This document shows, in pieces, positions 1 through 9,063 of a DNA stretch of 64,000 nt. Below the pieces are notes generated by a model, which did not search any database, was not told the origin of the DNA, and was given only the letters and a program-made list of their open reading frames with translations. Within the stretch, counting starts at the first letter, position 1. Each line of letters opens with the position of its first letter. This DNA comes from Pseudomonadota bacterium. GTDB taxonomy: Bacteria; Bdellovibrionota; UBA1018. The stretch lies in contig JAIXQO010000003.1 of assembly GCA_027485695.1 (NCBI GenBank), positions 1,054,932 to 1,118,931 on the forward strand, read 5' to 3'. A program made the position numbers and the translations under genes.

Positions 1-149
1 GTGACCGTTCCATAGTTGTCGAGAGTCGTTTCAATCGATCGGCCGAAGTAGCTCAGTTGGAGTTGAGCCGAAGGGCGACGTGGATAGAGGCTGTCAGCAG
101 AGGCGAGGGCAGGGATCAGAGCGACTAAAACCAAGAAAAACTTTTTCAT
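1..149 (-). CDS. Secreted protein, N-terminal fragment (runs off left edge)
   Basis: The reverse strand opens at an ATG (147-149) preceded by an AAGGA ribosome site and reads through to the window edge without a stop. The first 18 residues are a clean Sec signal peptide: a Lys-Lys start, a hydrophobic core, and an Ala-Ser-Ala cleavage site followed by Asp. The mature part starts with a basic, Pro-rich stretch and then alternating hydrophobic/polar residues (QLQLSYFGRSIETT) that could be the first strand of an outer-membrane barrel; that is a guess. Only about 49 codons are present, so the family cannot be named. Confidence 0.7.
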   Translation of the reverse strand, partial: MKKFFLVLVALIPALASADSLYPRRPSAQLQLSYFGRSIETTLDNYGTV

Positions 150-310
150 AAGAAGTCCTTTGCCGTGAGGCGATTCACCGAAAGAATATTTCACTCTCGA
201 TGTGAGTGATTTGTTCGATGAACAGGGACTATCGTAGAAATTGAATGAGCGAGAATGATTAGTTTTTATGTTACAGAATAAGTAAAAATTATGGTGCTGC
301 GCGACATGCT

Positions 311-1186
311 TTAGATCAAGTCGACGATTCTTTGCTCAAAATGCTCGCGAAATGCAGTCAAATTTGCAGAATCGACCCGATTCTTTCGGGTGACGAGACT
401 CAGGGCATAGCTGAATTCTTTTTTGGAATGAAGTGCGGTGAGGGTGCCTTTTTCTAAACCGGACTTGACCATGAACCTAGGCAAGAGGGCGACACCGAGG
501 CCCTGTTTGACGAGTTCTTTCTGTGCATCCAAGTTGTTGCAAGCGATCGTCGTTTCCACGCTCACGCCGTTTGATCGAAGCATTTCGAGCACTGGAAATG
601 GTCGATTCTTGGGATAGTCAATGTCACGCGAGATGATAAATGACCCGCGACGTTTCTTGTTTTGTAGTTGGGAAGTCGCGATCACTAAGCGGAAAGGAAC
701 ATCCGCCAGGCGGGTGATCCTGAACCCCGTGCTCTCGGGAACAGTGAAAAACAGCCCGAACTCCACGCGCCCTTCGTGAATCTCATTGCAGATCAAATTC
801 GAGCTACCGGAGAAAATAGATGGCCGCACCGAAGGATAGAGCCGCAGGAAATCCGCGAGAATTCCTGGTACCAAGTAGGAGGCGACGGAGTCAGTCGCGC
901 CGAACGTGAGGGGACCACTGCGCTCGAGTTTTTCGGCCGGGGAAAATGCGTTGATCGCGTCGACGTCGTCAAAGATTCTTTCGCAGATGCGATAAACCTC
1001 TCCACCCGAATGGGTGAGGCGGATCCCTCGCTTGTGACGCTCCAAGAGCGAGAAGCCGAGTTGGTCCTCGAGTGATTTGACCATCTTGCTGATGGTGGGT
1101 TGCTGGATGCGGAGCGCCCGGGAGGCTCGTGTGAAGCTCCCTTCGCGGGCGACAACAAAAAAGTATTTGAGATGATTCAGTTCCAT
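311..1186 (-). CDS. LysR-family transcriptional regulator
   Basis: A 291-residue protein of normal LTTR length. The N-terminal winged helix-turn-helix is clear (about residues 16-60: GSFTRASRALRIQQPTISK, then LGFSLLERHKRGIRLT), followed by a two-lobed effector domain from about residue 90. The gene is divergent from the ammonium transporter gene, and a near-perfect palindrome with the LysR T-N11-A layout lies 33 bp upstream of its start. Established knowledge: LTTRs usually repress themselves and activate the divergent gene when bound to a small ligand. Inference: it controls the amtB/glt genes, in the style of Nac or GltC, but nothing in the protein fixes the ligand. Confidence 0.92.
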   Translation of the reverse strand: MELNHLKYFFVVAREGSFTRASRALRIQQPTISKMVKSLEDQLGFSLLERHKRGIRLTHSGGEVYRICERIFDDVDAINAFSPAEKLERSGPLTFGATDSVASYLVPGILADFLRLYPSVRPSIFSGSSNLICNEIHEGRVEFGLFFTVPESTGFRITRLADVPFRLVIATSQLQNKKRRGSFIISRDIDYPKNRPFPVLEMLRSNGVSVETTIACNNLDAQKELVKQGLGVALLPRFMVKSGLEKGTLTALHSKKEFSYALSLVTRKNRVDSANLTAFREHFEQRIVDLI

Positions 1187-1498
1187 AATGCCTGATTCCT
1201 CGGTGTGATGCGGCCTGTATTCATCAGATGAATGAATGTCATAGAAATTATATATTTTAAAGAATGCATTGAATCACGCACTGTGAATTCCCGTGACGGG
1301 ATTCTTTTTTCGCAGCGATCTCCCCATTCAGGCCAGACGTTCCAATCGTCCAAACCTCCGCGCGTCCTCCCCCAAAAGTCAGATGGTACTTATTTCACGG
1401 CATGATTCGTTCCATGCGGTGAGTCTCGATCTTGGAAAGATCGTGACCCATTCGGGCGAAATCACAGCATTTGAACATCTCAACGGGGGACAGGGATC
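1187..1498. promoter_or_regulatory. Divergent regulatory region between LysR gene and amtB
   Basis: This 312-bp non-coding stretch separates two divergent genes. It holds the 1219-1233 palindrome, then an AT-rich tract (about 1243-1262, including TATATTTTAA) suitable as a promoter core. I found no convincing sigma-54 (TGGCAC-N5-TTGC) element. A 69-codon open frame within it has no ribosome site and no recognisable protein, and I do not call it. Confidence 0.55.
1219..1233. promoter_or_regulatory. Operator-like palindrome with T-N11-A layout
   Basis: ATTCATC-A-GATGAAT is a 7-bp perfect inverted repeat around one base and contains TTCATCAGATGAA, which matches the T-N11-A dyad bound by LysR regulators. 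It lies just upstream of the LysR gene start in the shared promoter region, where a recognition site would be expected. Binding is inferred. Confidence 0.55.
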
Positions 1499-2905
1499 AT
1501 GAAGATTTTCGGGGTAAAATACGGTGTTTATGTGGGTACGCTCTCGGCTTTGCTGAGTTTTTCTACCGCCTGGGCCGACGAACTGGCTCCGCGCATCGAT
1601 ACGGGCGATACGGCTTGGATGCTGATCGCAACCGCGCTTGTGTTTGTGATGACGCCTGGTCTCGCATTTTTCTACGGCGGCATGGTCCAGTCGAGACACG
1701 TGGTTTCGACCCTTTTCCAAAGTTTTATTTCCCTAGGCGTGATCGCCGTACTCTGGGCATGTTTCGGTTACTCGCTCGTTTTCTCGGGCGATCACGGTGG
1801 TTGGATCGGAGATTTCGGTTTTGCGTTCTTGCGCGGAGTGGGCGAAACGCCGAATACGGCTTACGCTGCGACTATTCCTCACGAGCTGTTCATGCTTTTT
1901 CAAGGGATGTTCGCGGTGATTACGCCTGCGCTCATCACGGGCGCATTCGCGGAGCGCATACGATTCAAAGCCTGGCTCTTAATTCTGCCGCTATGGATGC
2001 TCTTGGTCTACGTGCCGGTTGCTCACTCGGTTTGGGCGGTCGGCGGATTTTTGCGGGGCTTAGGCGCGCTTGATTTCGCGGGTGGGCTGGTTGTTCACAT
2101 GACGGCGGGATATTCGGCGCTCGTTTTCGCGATCTTGATGCGGAAACGTAACGCCGTCGGTGCGACGACCCCTTATGATTTGGGCATGGTGCTGCTCGGT
2201 ACGGCGCTGCTCTGGTTCGGTTGGTTTGGGTTCAACGCTGGCTCGGCCCTGGGGTCTAACGGATTGGCGGCGCATGCATTTTCGACGACATTTTTTGCGG
2301 CAGCAGCAGCAATGGTTTCCTGGGTGATCACGGACGTCCTGATCAAAGGCAAGCCGTCGTTGGTCGGTGCTTGTGTCGGAGCAGTCGCCGGACTTGTAGC
2401 GATCACCCCCGCCGCAGGTTTCGTCACTCAGATGTCTGGGATCTTGATCGGCCTGATCACCGGCGCGGGATGCAACCTGGTGATCCACGTGATCAAAGAG
2501 AAATTCAAACTCGACGATACGCTCGATGTATTCGGATGCCACGGCATCGGCGGAACATTCGGGACGATCCTAACGGGTCTATTCGCGACGAAATCCGTGA
2601 ATCCAGCCGGCGCTGATGGTTGGATCTACGGGGGCGTGGACCTGATGCGCGCGCAACTCTTATCCTCCGTTTTAGTGATTGCGTGGAGCTGCGTTGCCAC
2701 CGGGATCATCGTTTTCGCGGTTCGTCGCGTGACCTCGCTCGAAGTCTCGAAAACGGCGGAGTGGTTGGGATTGGATTTGTCTCAACATGGTGAACGCATT
2801 CATGCGTCCGTGCTCTCGTCTGAGTCGGACGGAACGCTCGATTCGAGGATTCCGGGAATGACGTTGTCTTCACCGGAGCGGACGACCTCTCAGGTTTCAG
2901 TTTGA
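1499..2905 (+). CDS. amtB: Ammonium transporter (Amt/MEP/Rh family)
   Basis: A 468-residue polytopic membrane protein, start ATG after a GGGGA ribosome site. A signal-like first helix (to about residue 26) precedes the typical Amt core with 11 membrane segments. Family signatures are visible: FVMTPGLAFFYGGM near residue 45, and the twin pore histidines at His200 (VVHMTAGYS) and His348 (GCHGIGGTFG). The hydrophilic C-terminal tail of about 30 Ser/Thr-rich residues is longer than usual. Amt channels move ammonia/ammonium inward and are normally gated by a PII protein (GlnK). No glnK is adjacent, which is unusual; instead the glutamate synthase genes follow 234 bp downstream on the same strand. 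Confidence 0.95.
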   Translation: MKIFGVKYGVYVGTLSALLSFSTAWADELAPRIDTGDTAWMLIATALVFVMTPGLAFFYGGMVQSRHVVSTLFQSFISLGVIAVLWACFGYSLVFSGDHGGWIGDFGFAFLRGVGETPNTAYAATIPHELFMLFQGMFAVITPALITGAFAERIRFKAWLLILPLWMLLVYVPVAHSVWAVGGFLRGLGALDFAGGLVVHMTAGYSALVFAILMRKRNAVGATTPYDLGMVLLGTALLWFGWFGFNAGSALGSNGLAAHAFSTTFFAAAAAMVSWVITDVLIKGKPSLVGACVGAVAGLVAITPAAGFVTQMSGILIGLITGAGCNLVIHVIKEKFKLDDTLDVFGCHGIGGTFGTILTGLFATKSVNPAGADGWIYGGVDLMRAQLLSSVLVIAWSCVATGIIVFAVRRVTSLEVSKTAEWLGLDLSQHGERIHASVLSSESDGTLDSRIPGMTLSSPERTTSQVSV

Positions 2906-3008
2906 TGATTTGTTAGATGGATGAAGTGTCCTTCGGGCGCTTCGCCGCAAGTTCCGTGCAGAGGGTGATACTTGGCATCTTTGATTCAGCATCTGTCCTC
3001 TCGCACGG

Positions 3009-3059
3009 CGCTCGGTCTACTGATGGATTTCTCTCGGGAGATTTTCGGTGGACCGAGCG
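3009..3059 (+). other. Stem-loop in the amtB-gltB intergenic leader
   Basis: CGCTCGGTC (3009-3017) pairs perfectly with GACCGAGCG (3051-3059) around a 33-base loop that contains a smaller TCTC/GAGA hairpin. It sits 81 bp before the gltB start. It could be a weak terminator for amtB or a leader structure acting on gltB; no long T-tract follows, so the terminator reading is not strong. Confidence 0.4.
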
Positions 3060-3139
3060 ACCCGTCTTTTATTGTTCAAATGTTTAGATGAACGAAGCGT
3101 CTTAAAAAACGCATTTTACCTGATGATTCAATTCGAGGC

Positions 3140-6100
3140 ATGTTGCAAAACTCAAAACCGATTCAACTCTCATCTTTTCCCAAAAACCAGGGCCTCTATG
3201 ACTCGGCCTACGAAAAGGATGGTTGCGGTATCGGCCTCGTGGCGAGCATTTCCGGCCAAGTTTCTTCGCGAAACATCCAGGACGCGCTTTCTATCCTCGC
3301 CCGTTTGCGGCACCGAGGGGCCGAGGGTGCTGATCCGGATAGTAGCGATGGTTGTGGAATCCTCACCCAAATACCCGATGCTTTTTTTCGAAGGGAGTTG
3401 CTTGCGCAGGGTGCACAGCTTCCAGATCGAGGCGCGTACGGCGTAGGGGTTTTCTTTTTCGAAAAGCATGCAGATGCGCGTCTTCGGCCAAGGATCGGAG
3501 AGATCCTTCAGCAAAACCAAATCACCGTTTTGTATTGGCGAGAAGTGCCACGTGTATCAGAAGTACTCGGTTACGAGGCGCGCGTGAGCGAGCCCGTGAG
3601 CTGGCAGTGTTTTATCGCACCCGAACAAAACGCAACATTCTCCGATTTCGAAGGGCACCTCTACCGCGCGCGTTTGAATATCGAAACGGAGTTACTCGGC
3701 TCGGGGCTCTATTCTATTCCGAGTTTCTCATCGCGCACGATCGTCTACAAAGGGTTGATGCGTCCCGACCGTCTGCGCGAGTACTATCCGGATCTCGGTG
3801 ACCCAGAGTTCGCGAGCGCGCTGGCGATGGTTCACTCGCGATTCAGTACTAATACGTTTCCGTCTTGGTCGCTTGCGCATCCGTATCGATTTCTCTGCCA
3901 CAACGGCGAAATCAATGCGCTCAAAGGTAACCTCAACGCACTCAAGGTTCGTCAAGCTCGACTTGGAAACGACCCATTCACCATTCGGGAAAATCAAAGC
4001 GACTCAGCTTGTTTGGATCAATTGGTAGAGTTTTTGGTTCGTCAGGGGCGATCTCTCCCGCATGCGATGATGATGGCGATTCCAGAGCCTTGGGAAGGCT
4101 ATCCCGAGATGGACGCCGCTCGCCGAGGGTTCTATGAATATCATTCCTCGCTACTCGAGCCGTGGGATGGACCGGCGGCAGTCGCATTTACGGATGGTGT
4201 GCGAATTGGCGCGACCTTGGATCGGAACGGATTACGGCCCTGTCGATACTGGGTAACAACGGATGATCGTTTAGTCCTTTCGTCGGAGGCCGGAGTACTG
4301 CCGATGAGTTCGACCTTGATTCGCGAGAAGGGTCGCCTCTCACCCGGAAGGATGATTCTCGTCGATACGAGCCGAGGAACCCTACTCAAAGACGACGAGA
4401 TCAAAGCTCCCATCGTATCCGCCAGACCCTATGAGGCGTGGGTGGAAAAGAATCGTCGCTCTCTTGACTCACTTCCTTCATCTCAGGAGCCCGCGAGGTC
4501 AGCCGATCACCGAGAAACGCTGGAATTCCTTTGGCGACGTTTTTCTTACACGGAAGAAGAGATCCACCGGGTGATCGAGCCGATGGCCGTCACGGGCGAA
4601 GAAGCCGTTTCTTCGATGGGTATTGATACACCGCTTGCGGTGCTTTCGCTCCGACCTCTGCTACTTTTTAATTATTTTAAGCAACTTTTTGCTCAGGTCA
4701 CGAATCCACCGATTGATTCCATTCGTGAGCGACTCGTGATGTCGCTTGCCAGTTATCTCGGACCGGAATCGTCTTGGAACGACGACACGGCCGAAGCTTG
4801 CGCGAGACTCAAAATTCAGCACCCGGTTTTGAATTCGATTCAGTTTCTGAAATTGCCCAACTCTGGTTTGAGACTGAGGACCCTCCGACTGGGTTTTTCT
4901 CCTCGAGCCGGTGAACTCGATTCAGCCATTCGGATGCTTTGCCAAGCGGCTGAAGAAGCCGTCGATGACGGCGCCGAACTGTTGGTGCTGAGCGATCGGG
5001 ATGTGCCTCACCATCAAGCGTTGATTCCGAGTCTTTTGGCGGTGTCTTCGGTCCATACTGTGCTAACGGCTCGAGGCAAGCGAGGTCGAGTGGGGCTAGT
5101 CATCGAGACGGGAGAGGCTCGCGATGTTCATCAGTTTGCATGTCTCTTGGGTTTTGGAGCGGGCGCCATTTATCCCTATCTTGCATTTGAAACGATACGT
5201 GCACGCGCAGCCGAATTCTCAAAGGATCTGGACGAGGCCGCGCTTCAGGCCAAGTATGTTTCCGCTCTTGGCAAAGGATTACTCAAGATTTTCTCTAAAA
5301 TGGGAATATCGACGCTGCAGTCCTACTCGGGCGCTTCCTTGTTTCAAGCCATTGGAATTTCTGATGCGCTCTTGGCCCAGTGTTTTCCCGGTGCAGCTTC
5401 TTCAAAAGTGGGCGGGATCGGTTTTCTGGAACTCGGCGAAGAATGCGTCCGTCGGCATCAATACGCAGTCACGTCTCCGACGCTGGACCCGGGTAGTGAG
5501 ATTCATTGGCGCGCCGAAGGCGAAAGCCATGATTGGGAACCGGAGCAGATTCTTTTGTTACAAGAGGCCACTCGTCGAGAGAACGCGGAGACGTTCCAAA
5601 AATTCTCCGAGCGCGCGAATCGGACCGGACGAACGCCGACGCGTTTGCGAGATTTACTGGAAATAGATGCCAAGAGTGAGGGGATCTCGCTGAGCCAAGT
5701 CGAGTCAGCTTCTGAAATTGTTAAACGGTTTACCACGGGAGCGATGTCACTCGGAGCTATCAGCCGCGAAGCGCACGAGACGCTCGCAATCGCCATGAAT
5801 CGCATCGGCGCCAAGAGCAATACCGGCGAAGGGGGAGAGAGCGCAGAACGATTCGTACCGCTCGCCAATGGAGATTCCCGCAATTCAGCGATCAAACAAG
5901 TCGCGTCTGCAAGATTCGGTGTGACGGCGCACTACCTGAGTCATGCACGCGAGATTCAGATCAAGGTCGCGCAAGGCGCAAAACCAGGCGAGGGCGGACA
6001 ACTGCCGGGGCATAAGGTGGACACGGAAATCGCTCGCCTCAGACACTCTACCCCGGGCGTTCCACTGATTTCGCCCCCACCTCATCACGATATCTATTCG

Positions 6101-7651
6101 ATCGAGGATCTCAAGCAACTCATCTTTGACTTGAATCAAGTGAATGAATCCGCAGATATCTCGGTGAAATTAGTTTCTGAGGGCGGTGTCGGCGTCGTCG
6201 CTGCAGGAGTTGCCAAGGCTCATGCGAACAAGATCGTCATTAGCGGTGACAATGGAGGAACGGGCGCCGCGGGGTTATCGTCAATTCGGCATGCGGGTTT
6301 ACCTTGGGAACTCGGTCTGGCGGAGACCCATCAAACGCTGATGTTGAATCGTTTGCGGGGCCAGGTGCGTCTTGAGACGGATGGTCAGCTCAAAACGGGA
6401 CGTGACGTGGCGATCGCGGCACTTCTCGGTGCCGATGAGTTTGGTTTCGCGACTGCACCGCTGATTGTCGAGGGCTGCTTGATGATGCGCAAATGCCATT
6501 TGAATATTTGCCCGGTGGGAATTGCAACTCAGGATCCTGCGCTTCGCGCGCATTTCAAGGGACAACCCGAGCACGTCGTTCAGTATTTTTTCTATATTGC
6601 AGATGAACTGCGAGAGATCATGGCTCGCTTGGGATTTCGGAGTCTTGCCGAGATGATCGGACGAAGCGATCGCCTCAAGGTTCGTCGCCTGAGCGACCAC
6701 TGGAAGGCCAAAAACTTGGACCTTTCGCCCCTGTTGTATCGGCCATCTCAGGGCTGGGACGAGTGGAAAAACCAACTGCGGCCACCGAAGCGTGCGCGGG
6801 AGCCGGCACTCGATCCGACCATTGAACAGCGGGTGATTGACGCGATTCATGCGAATCAATCCATAGAGATCGATACCAAAATCACCAATGCCCATCGAGC
6901 CGTCGGGACGTTTTGGTCGGGAGCAATTGCAAAACATTACGGCCCGGCGGGGCTCGTATCGGACCAGATTCAAATCAAATTAAAAGGCGAGGCTGGACAA
7001 TCATTCGGCGCGTTCTTGGCTCCGGGACTCACCTTGAATTTGACGGGCGAAGCGAACGACTATGTAGGCAAAGGCCTGTCGGGCGGCCGAATCGTCATCG
7101 CTCCAGAAAAAGATGCTGGTTTTGATCCCGAGACCTCGGTCTTGATCGGTAATACGGCGCTCTACGGTGCGACCTCGGGCGAAGCCTATTTCTCGGGCGT
7201 CGCAGGAGAGCGATTCGCCGTTCGTAATAGCGGTGCAACCGTGGTGGTCGAAGGCGTCGGAGACCATGCCTGCGAATACATGACGGGTGGAACGGTGGTG
7301 ATCTTGGGCCAAGTCGGGCGAAACTTCGCGGCCGGAATGTCCGGCGGCTCCGTATTTTTCCTTGGGCATGAGAGCGGAATTCCTCGTGCGCTTGCTCATT
7401 TAAGCGCCGAGGCCGAAGTCGTGAGTCGACTCCCCGAGACCGATCAGGCGCAACTGCTCGCCGTCATCCGTGAACACTACGCGCGGACTCGTAGCCCCAA
7501 AGCAGTGCGTATTCTCGCGGAATGGAGCGAGTATCGAAAAAGGCTCTATCGATGGATGCCGGATGTCTACCGAAGAGCGATTGAACTGCAGCGTGAAAAA
7601 GAACAAATGATTCCACTGGAGGCGCGATGGGAAACCCCCGTAACTTTATAG
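3140..7651 (+). CDS. gltB: Glutamate synthase large (alpha) subunit
   Basis: A 1503-residue NADPH-GOGAT large subunit of normal length. It transfers glutamine amide nitrogen to 2-oxoglutarate. The N-terminal class II glutaminase begins at Cys29 (KDGCGIG), so a 28-residue propeptide must be removed to free the nucleophile. The central and FMN-binding synthase domains follow (e.g. SGDNGGTGAAGLSS, about residue 1034), and the 3Fe-4S ligands are Cys1113, Cys1119 and Cys1124 (C-x5-C-x4-C, then PVGIATQ). The C-terminal GxGxG beta-helix is visible from about residue 1270 (GLSGGRIVIAP). The start is an ATG with a weak CGAGG site. It overlaps gltD by 25 bases. Confidence 0.97.
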   Translation: MLQNSKPIQLSSFPKNQGLYDSAYEKDGCGIGLVASISGQVSSRNIQDALSILARLRHRGAEGADPDSSDGCGILTQIPDAFFRRELLAQGAQLPDRGAYGVGVFFFEKHADARLRPRIGEILQQNQITVLYWREVPRVSEVLGYEARVSEPVSWQCFIAPEQNATFSDFEGHLYRARLNIETELLGSGLYSIPSFSSRTIVYKGLMRPDRLREYYPDLGDPEFASALAMVHSRFSTNTFPSWSLAHPYRFLCHNGEINALKGNLNALKVRQARLGNDPFTIRENQSDSACLDQLVEFLVRQGRSLPHAMMMAIPEPWEGYPEMDAARRGFYEYHSSLLEPWDGPAAVAFTDGVRIGATLDRNGLRPCRYWVTTDDRLVLSSEAGVLPMSSTLIREKGRLSPGRMILVDTSRGTLLKDDEIKAPIVSARPYEAWVEKNRRSLDSLPSSQEPARSADHRETLEFLWRRFSYTEEEIHRVIEPMAVTGEEAVSSMGIDTPLAVLSLRPLLLFNYFKQLFAQVTNPPIDSIRERLVMSLASYLGPESSWNDDTAEACARLKIQHPVLNSIQFLKLPNSGLRLRTLRLGFSPRAGELDSAIRMLCQAAEEAVDDGAELLVLSDRDVPHHQALIPSLLAVSSVHTVLTARGKRGRVGLVIETGEARDVHQFACLLGFGAGAIYPYLAFETIRARAAEFSKDLDEAALQAKYVSALGKGLLKIFSKMGISTLQSYSGASLFQAIGISDALLAQCFPGAASSKVGGIGFLELGEECVRRHQYAVTSPTLDPGSEIHWRAEGESHDWEPEQILLLQEATRRENAETFQKFSERANRTGRTPTRLRDLLEIDAKSEGISLSQVESASEIVKRFTTGAMSLGAISREAHETLAIAMNRIGAKSNTGEGGESAERFVPLANGDSRNSAIKQVASARFGVTAHYLSHAREIQIKVAQGAKPGEGGQLPGHKVDTEIARLRHSTPGVPLISPPPHHDIYSIEDLKQLIFDLNQVNESADISVKLVSEGGVGVVAAGVAKAHANKIVISGDNGGTGAAGLSSIRHAGLPWELGLAETHQTLMLNRLRGQVRLETDGQLKTGRDVAIAALLGADEFGFATAPLIVEGCLMMRKCHLNICPVGIATQDPALRAHFKGQPEHVVQYFFYIADELREIMARLGFRSLAEMIGRSDRLKVRRLSDHWKAKNLDLSPLLYRPSQGWDEWKNQLRPPKRAREPALDPTIEQRVIDAIHANQSIEIDTKITNAHRAVGTFWSGAIAKHYGPAGLVSDQIQIKLKGEAGQSFGAFLAPGLTLNLTGEANDYVGKGLSGGRIVIAPEKDAGFDPETSVLIGNTALYGATSGEAYFSGVAGERFAVRNSGATVVVEGVGDHACEYMTGGTVVILGQVGRNFAAGMSGGSVFFLGHESGIPRALAHLSAEAEVVSRLPETDQAQLLAVIREHYARTRSPKAVRILAEWSEYRKRLYRWMPDVYRRAIELQREKEQMIPLEARWETPVTL

Positions 7652-9063
7652 AAATTCCGCGCCAATCCTTGGCACGTCAAGCTCCTCAAGATCGAGTTCA
7701 GAGTTGGCGTGAGTTTGAGATTCCGCTTCCCGCAGCTCGGCAAAAGGAACAGGCCGCGCGTTGCATCGACTGTGGTATCCCGTTTTGCCAAACGACGAGC
7801 GGGTGCCCGGTGGAAAATCGAATCCCGGAATGGAATGAGCTCGTCGGACGAGGAGAGTGGAAGCGAGCGCTCGAACAGTTGCACGCGACCAATAATTTCC
7901 CCGAGTTCACGGGCAAGCTCTGTCCGGCTCCTTGCGAAACGGCGTGTGTGGCTGGTATCCATTCCGATCCCGTCTCGATTCGTCAGACGGAATCTGCGAT
8001 CATCGAGTGGGGGTTTTCCGAAGGATACGTGCAACCGCTCGTGCCCGAGACTCGCACTGGAAAACGGATCGCCGTCGTGGGCTCCGGACCAGCCGGCCTG
8101 GCGGCGGCTCAGCAGCTCGCTCGATCTGGACACGATGTTCACGTCTACGAGAAGTCGGAGGCGATCGGTGGCTTGATTCGATTCGGAATTCCCGATTTTA
8201 AATTTGAAAAACGCTGGATAGATCGTCGCATCCATCAAATGAAGCAAGAAGGTGTGGTGTTTCACACGTCCGTGAATGTCGGCCGTGACGTTTCGCTGGC
8301 CGATTTACGCGCGAATCATCATGCGGTACTCCTGGCGGTCGGAGCCGAGCACCCACGACCGCTCGAGGTGCCCGGAAATGGGCTACAAGGCGTACATCTC
8401 GCCATGGACTACCTGACCGCGCAAAATCGCGCGATTCGCACGGGCGTGAATTCTGTGATCCATGCCCGAGGCAAGCGCGTGATTATTCTAGGCGGAGGGG
8501 ATACGGGCTCAGATTGCCTGGGAACGGCGCTACGTCAAGGGTGCCGCTCGGTCGAGCAATTTGAAATTCAGGCCGTGCCTCCGACGAGTCGGGGAGCGGA
8601 CCAACCCTGGCCGAGTTTTCCCTTTTTGTTGAAAAAATCACATGCGCACGAAGAAGGCGGCTCACGTCGTTTTGGCGTGTCTACCCTGGAAATTCTGGGT
8701 GATCCGCAGACCGGCGTGACCCGTCTTCGTGGGGTCGAAGTCGATCGCACGAGTGTAGGATTTGTTGCGCGTACCGGAACGGAGTTCGAGCTCGAGGTCG
8801 ATCTACTGATCCTTGCGATGGGTTTCACGGGCGCGCAGTTCAAGAGCGGTGATTCAGGAGATGCGATCGTATTCACGCCTCAAGGCCGAATTGCAGTGGG
8901 GCAGGATTTTCAGACGAATCGAGCAGGAGTTTTTGCCGCAGGAGATGCCACCCGTGGCGCGTCCCTGATCGTATGGGCGATCCGGGACGGAAGGAAAATG
9001 GCGGAATCGGTCGAGCGCTATTTGAAAAATGTCGACCCGGGAGATCCAAATGAATCCGGCTAA
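7627..9063 (+). CDS. gltD: Glutamate synthase small (beta) subunit
   Basis: A 478-residue FAD/NADPH-dependent subunit that passes electrons to GltB. The N-terminal adrenodoxin-like region carries two cysteine sets for 4Fe-4S clusters (RCIDCGIPFCQ...GCP near residue 46 and CPAPCETAC near residue 100). It is followed by the FAD-binding GSGPAGL motif (about residue 155), a second Rossmann motif (ILGGGDTGSDCLG) for NADPH, and the closing AGDATRGASL. The ATG lies inside the end of gltB with a GGAGG site just upstream, so the two subunits are translationally coupled. Length and motifs are ordinary. Confidence 0.97.
   Translation: MGNPRNFIEIPRQSLARQAPQDRVQSWREFEIPLPAARQKEQAARCIDCGIPFCQTTSGCPVENRIPEWNELVGRGEWKRALEQLHATNNFPEFTGKLCPAPCETACVAGIHSDPVSIRQTESAIIEWGFSEGYVQPLVPETRTGKRIAVVGSGPAGLAAAQQLARSGHDVHVYEKSEAIGGLIRFGIPDFKFEKRWIDRRIHQMKQEGVVFHTSVNVGRDVSLADLRANHHAVLLAVGAEHPRPLEVPGNGLQGVHLAMDYLTAQNRAIRTGVNSVIHARGKRVIILGGGDTGSDCLGTALRQGCRSVEQFEIQAVPPTSRGADQPWPSFPFLLKKSHAHEEGGSRRFGVSTLEILGDPQTGVTRLRGVEVDRTSVGFVARTGTEFELEVDLLILAMGFTGAQFKSGDSGDAIVFTPQGRIAVGQDFQTNRAGVFAAGDATRGASLIVWAIRDGRKMAESVERYLKNVDPGDPNESG

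Noticed and set aside
40..75. tRNA-like start (GCCGAAGTAGCTCAGTTGG)
   Set aside because: It resembles a tRNA 5' arm, but no anticodon or T-arm follows at the right distance, no acceptor complement exists, and the bases lie inside the signal-peptide gene on the other strand.
1293..1502. 69-codon frame before amtB
   Set aside because: No ribosome site, low-complexity composition and overlap with the amtB start. It lies in the regulatory region.
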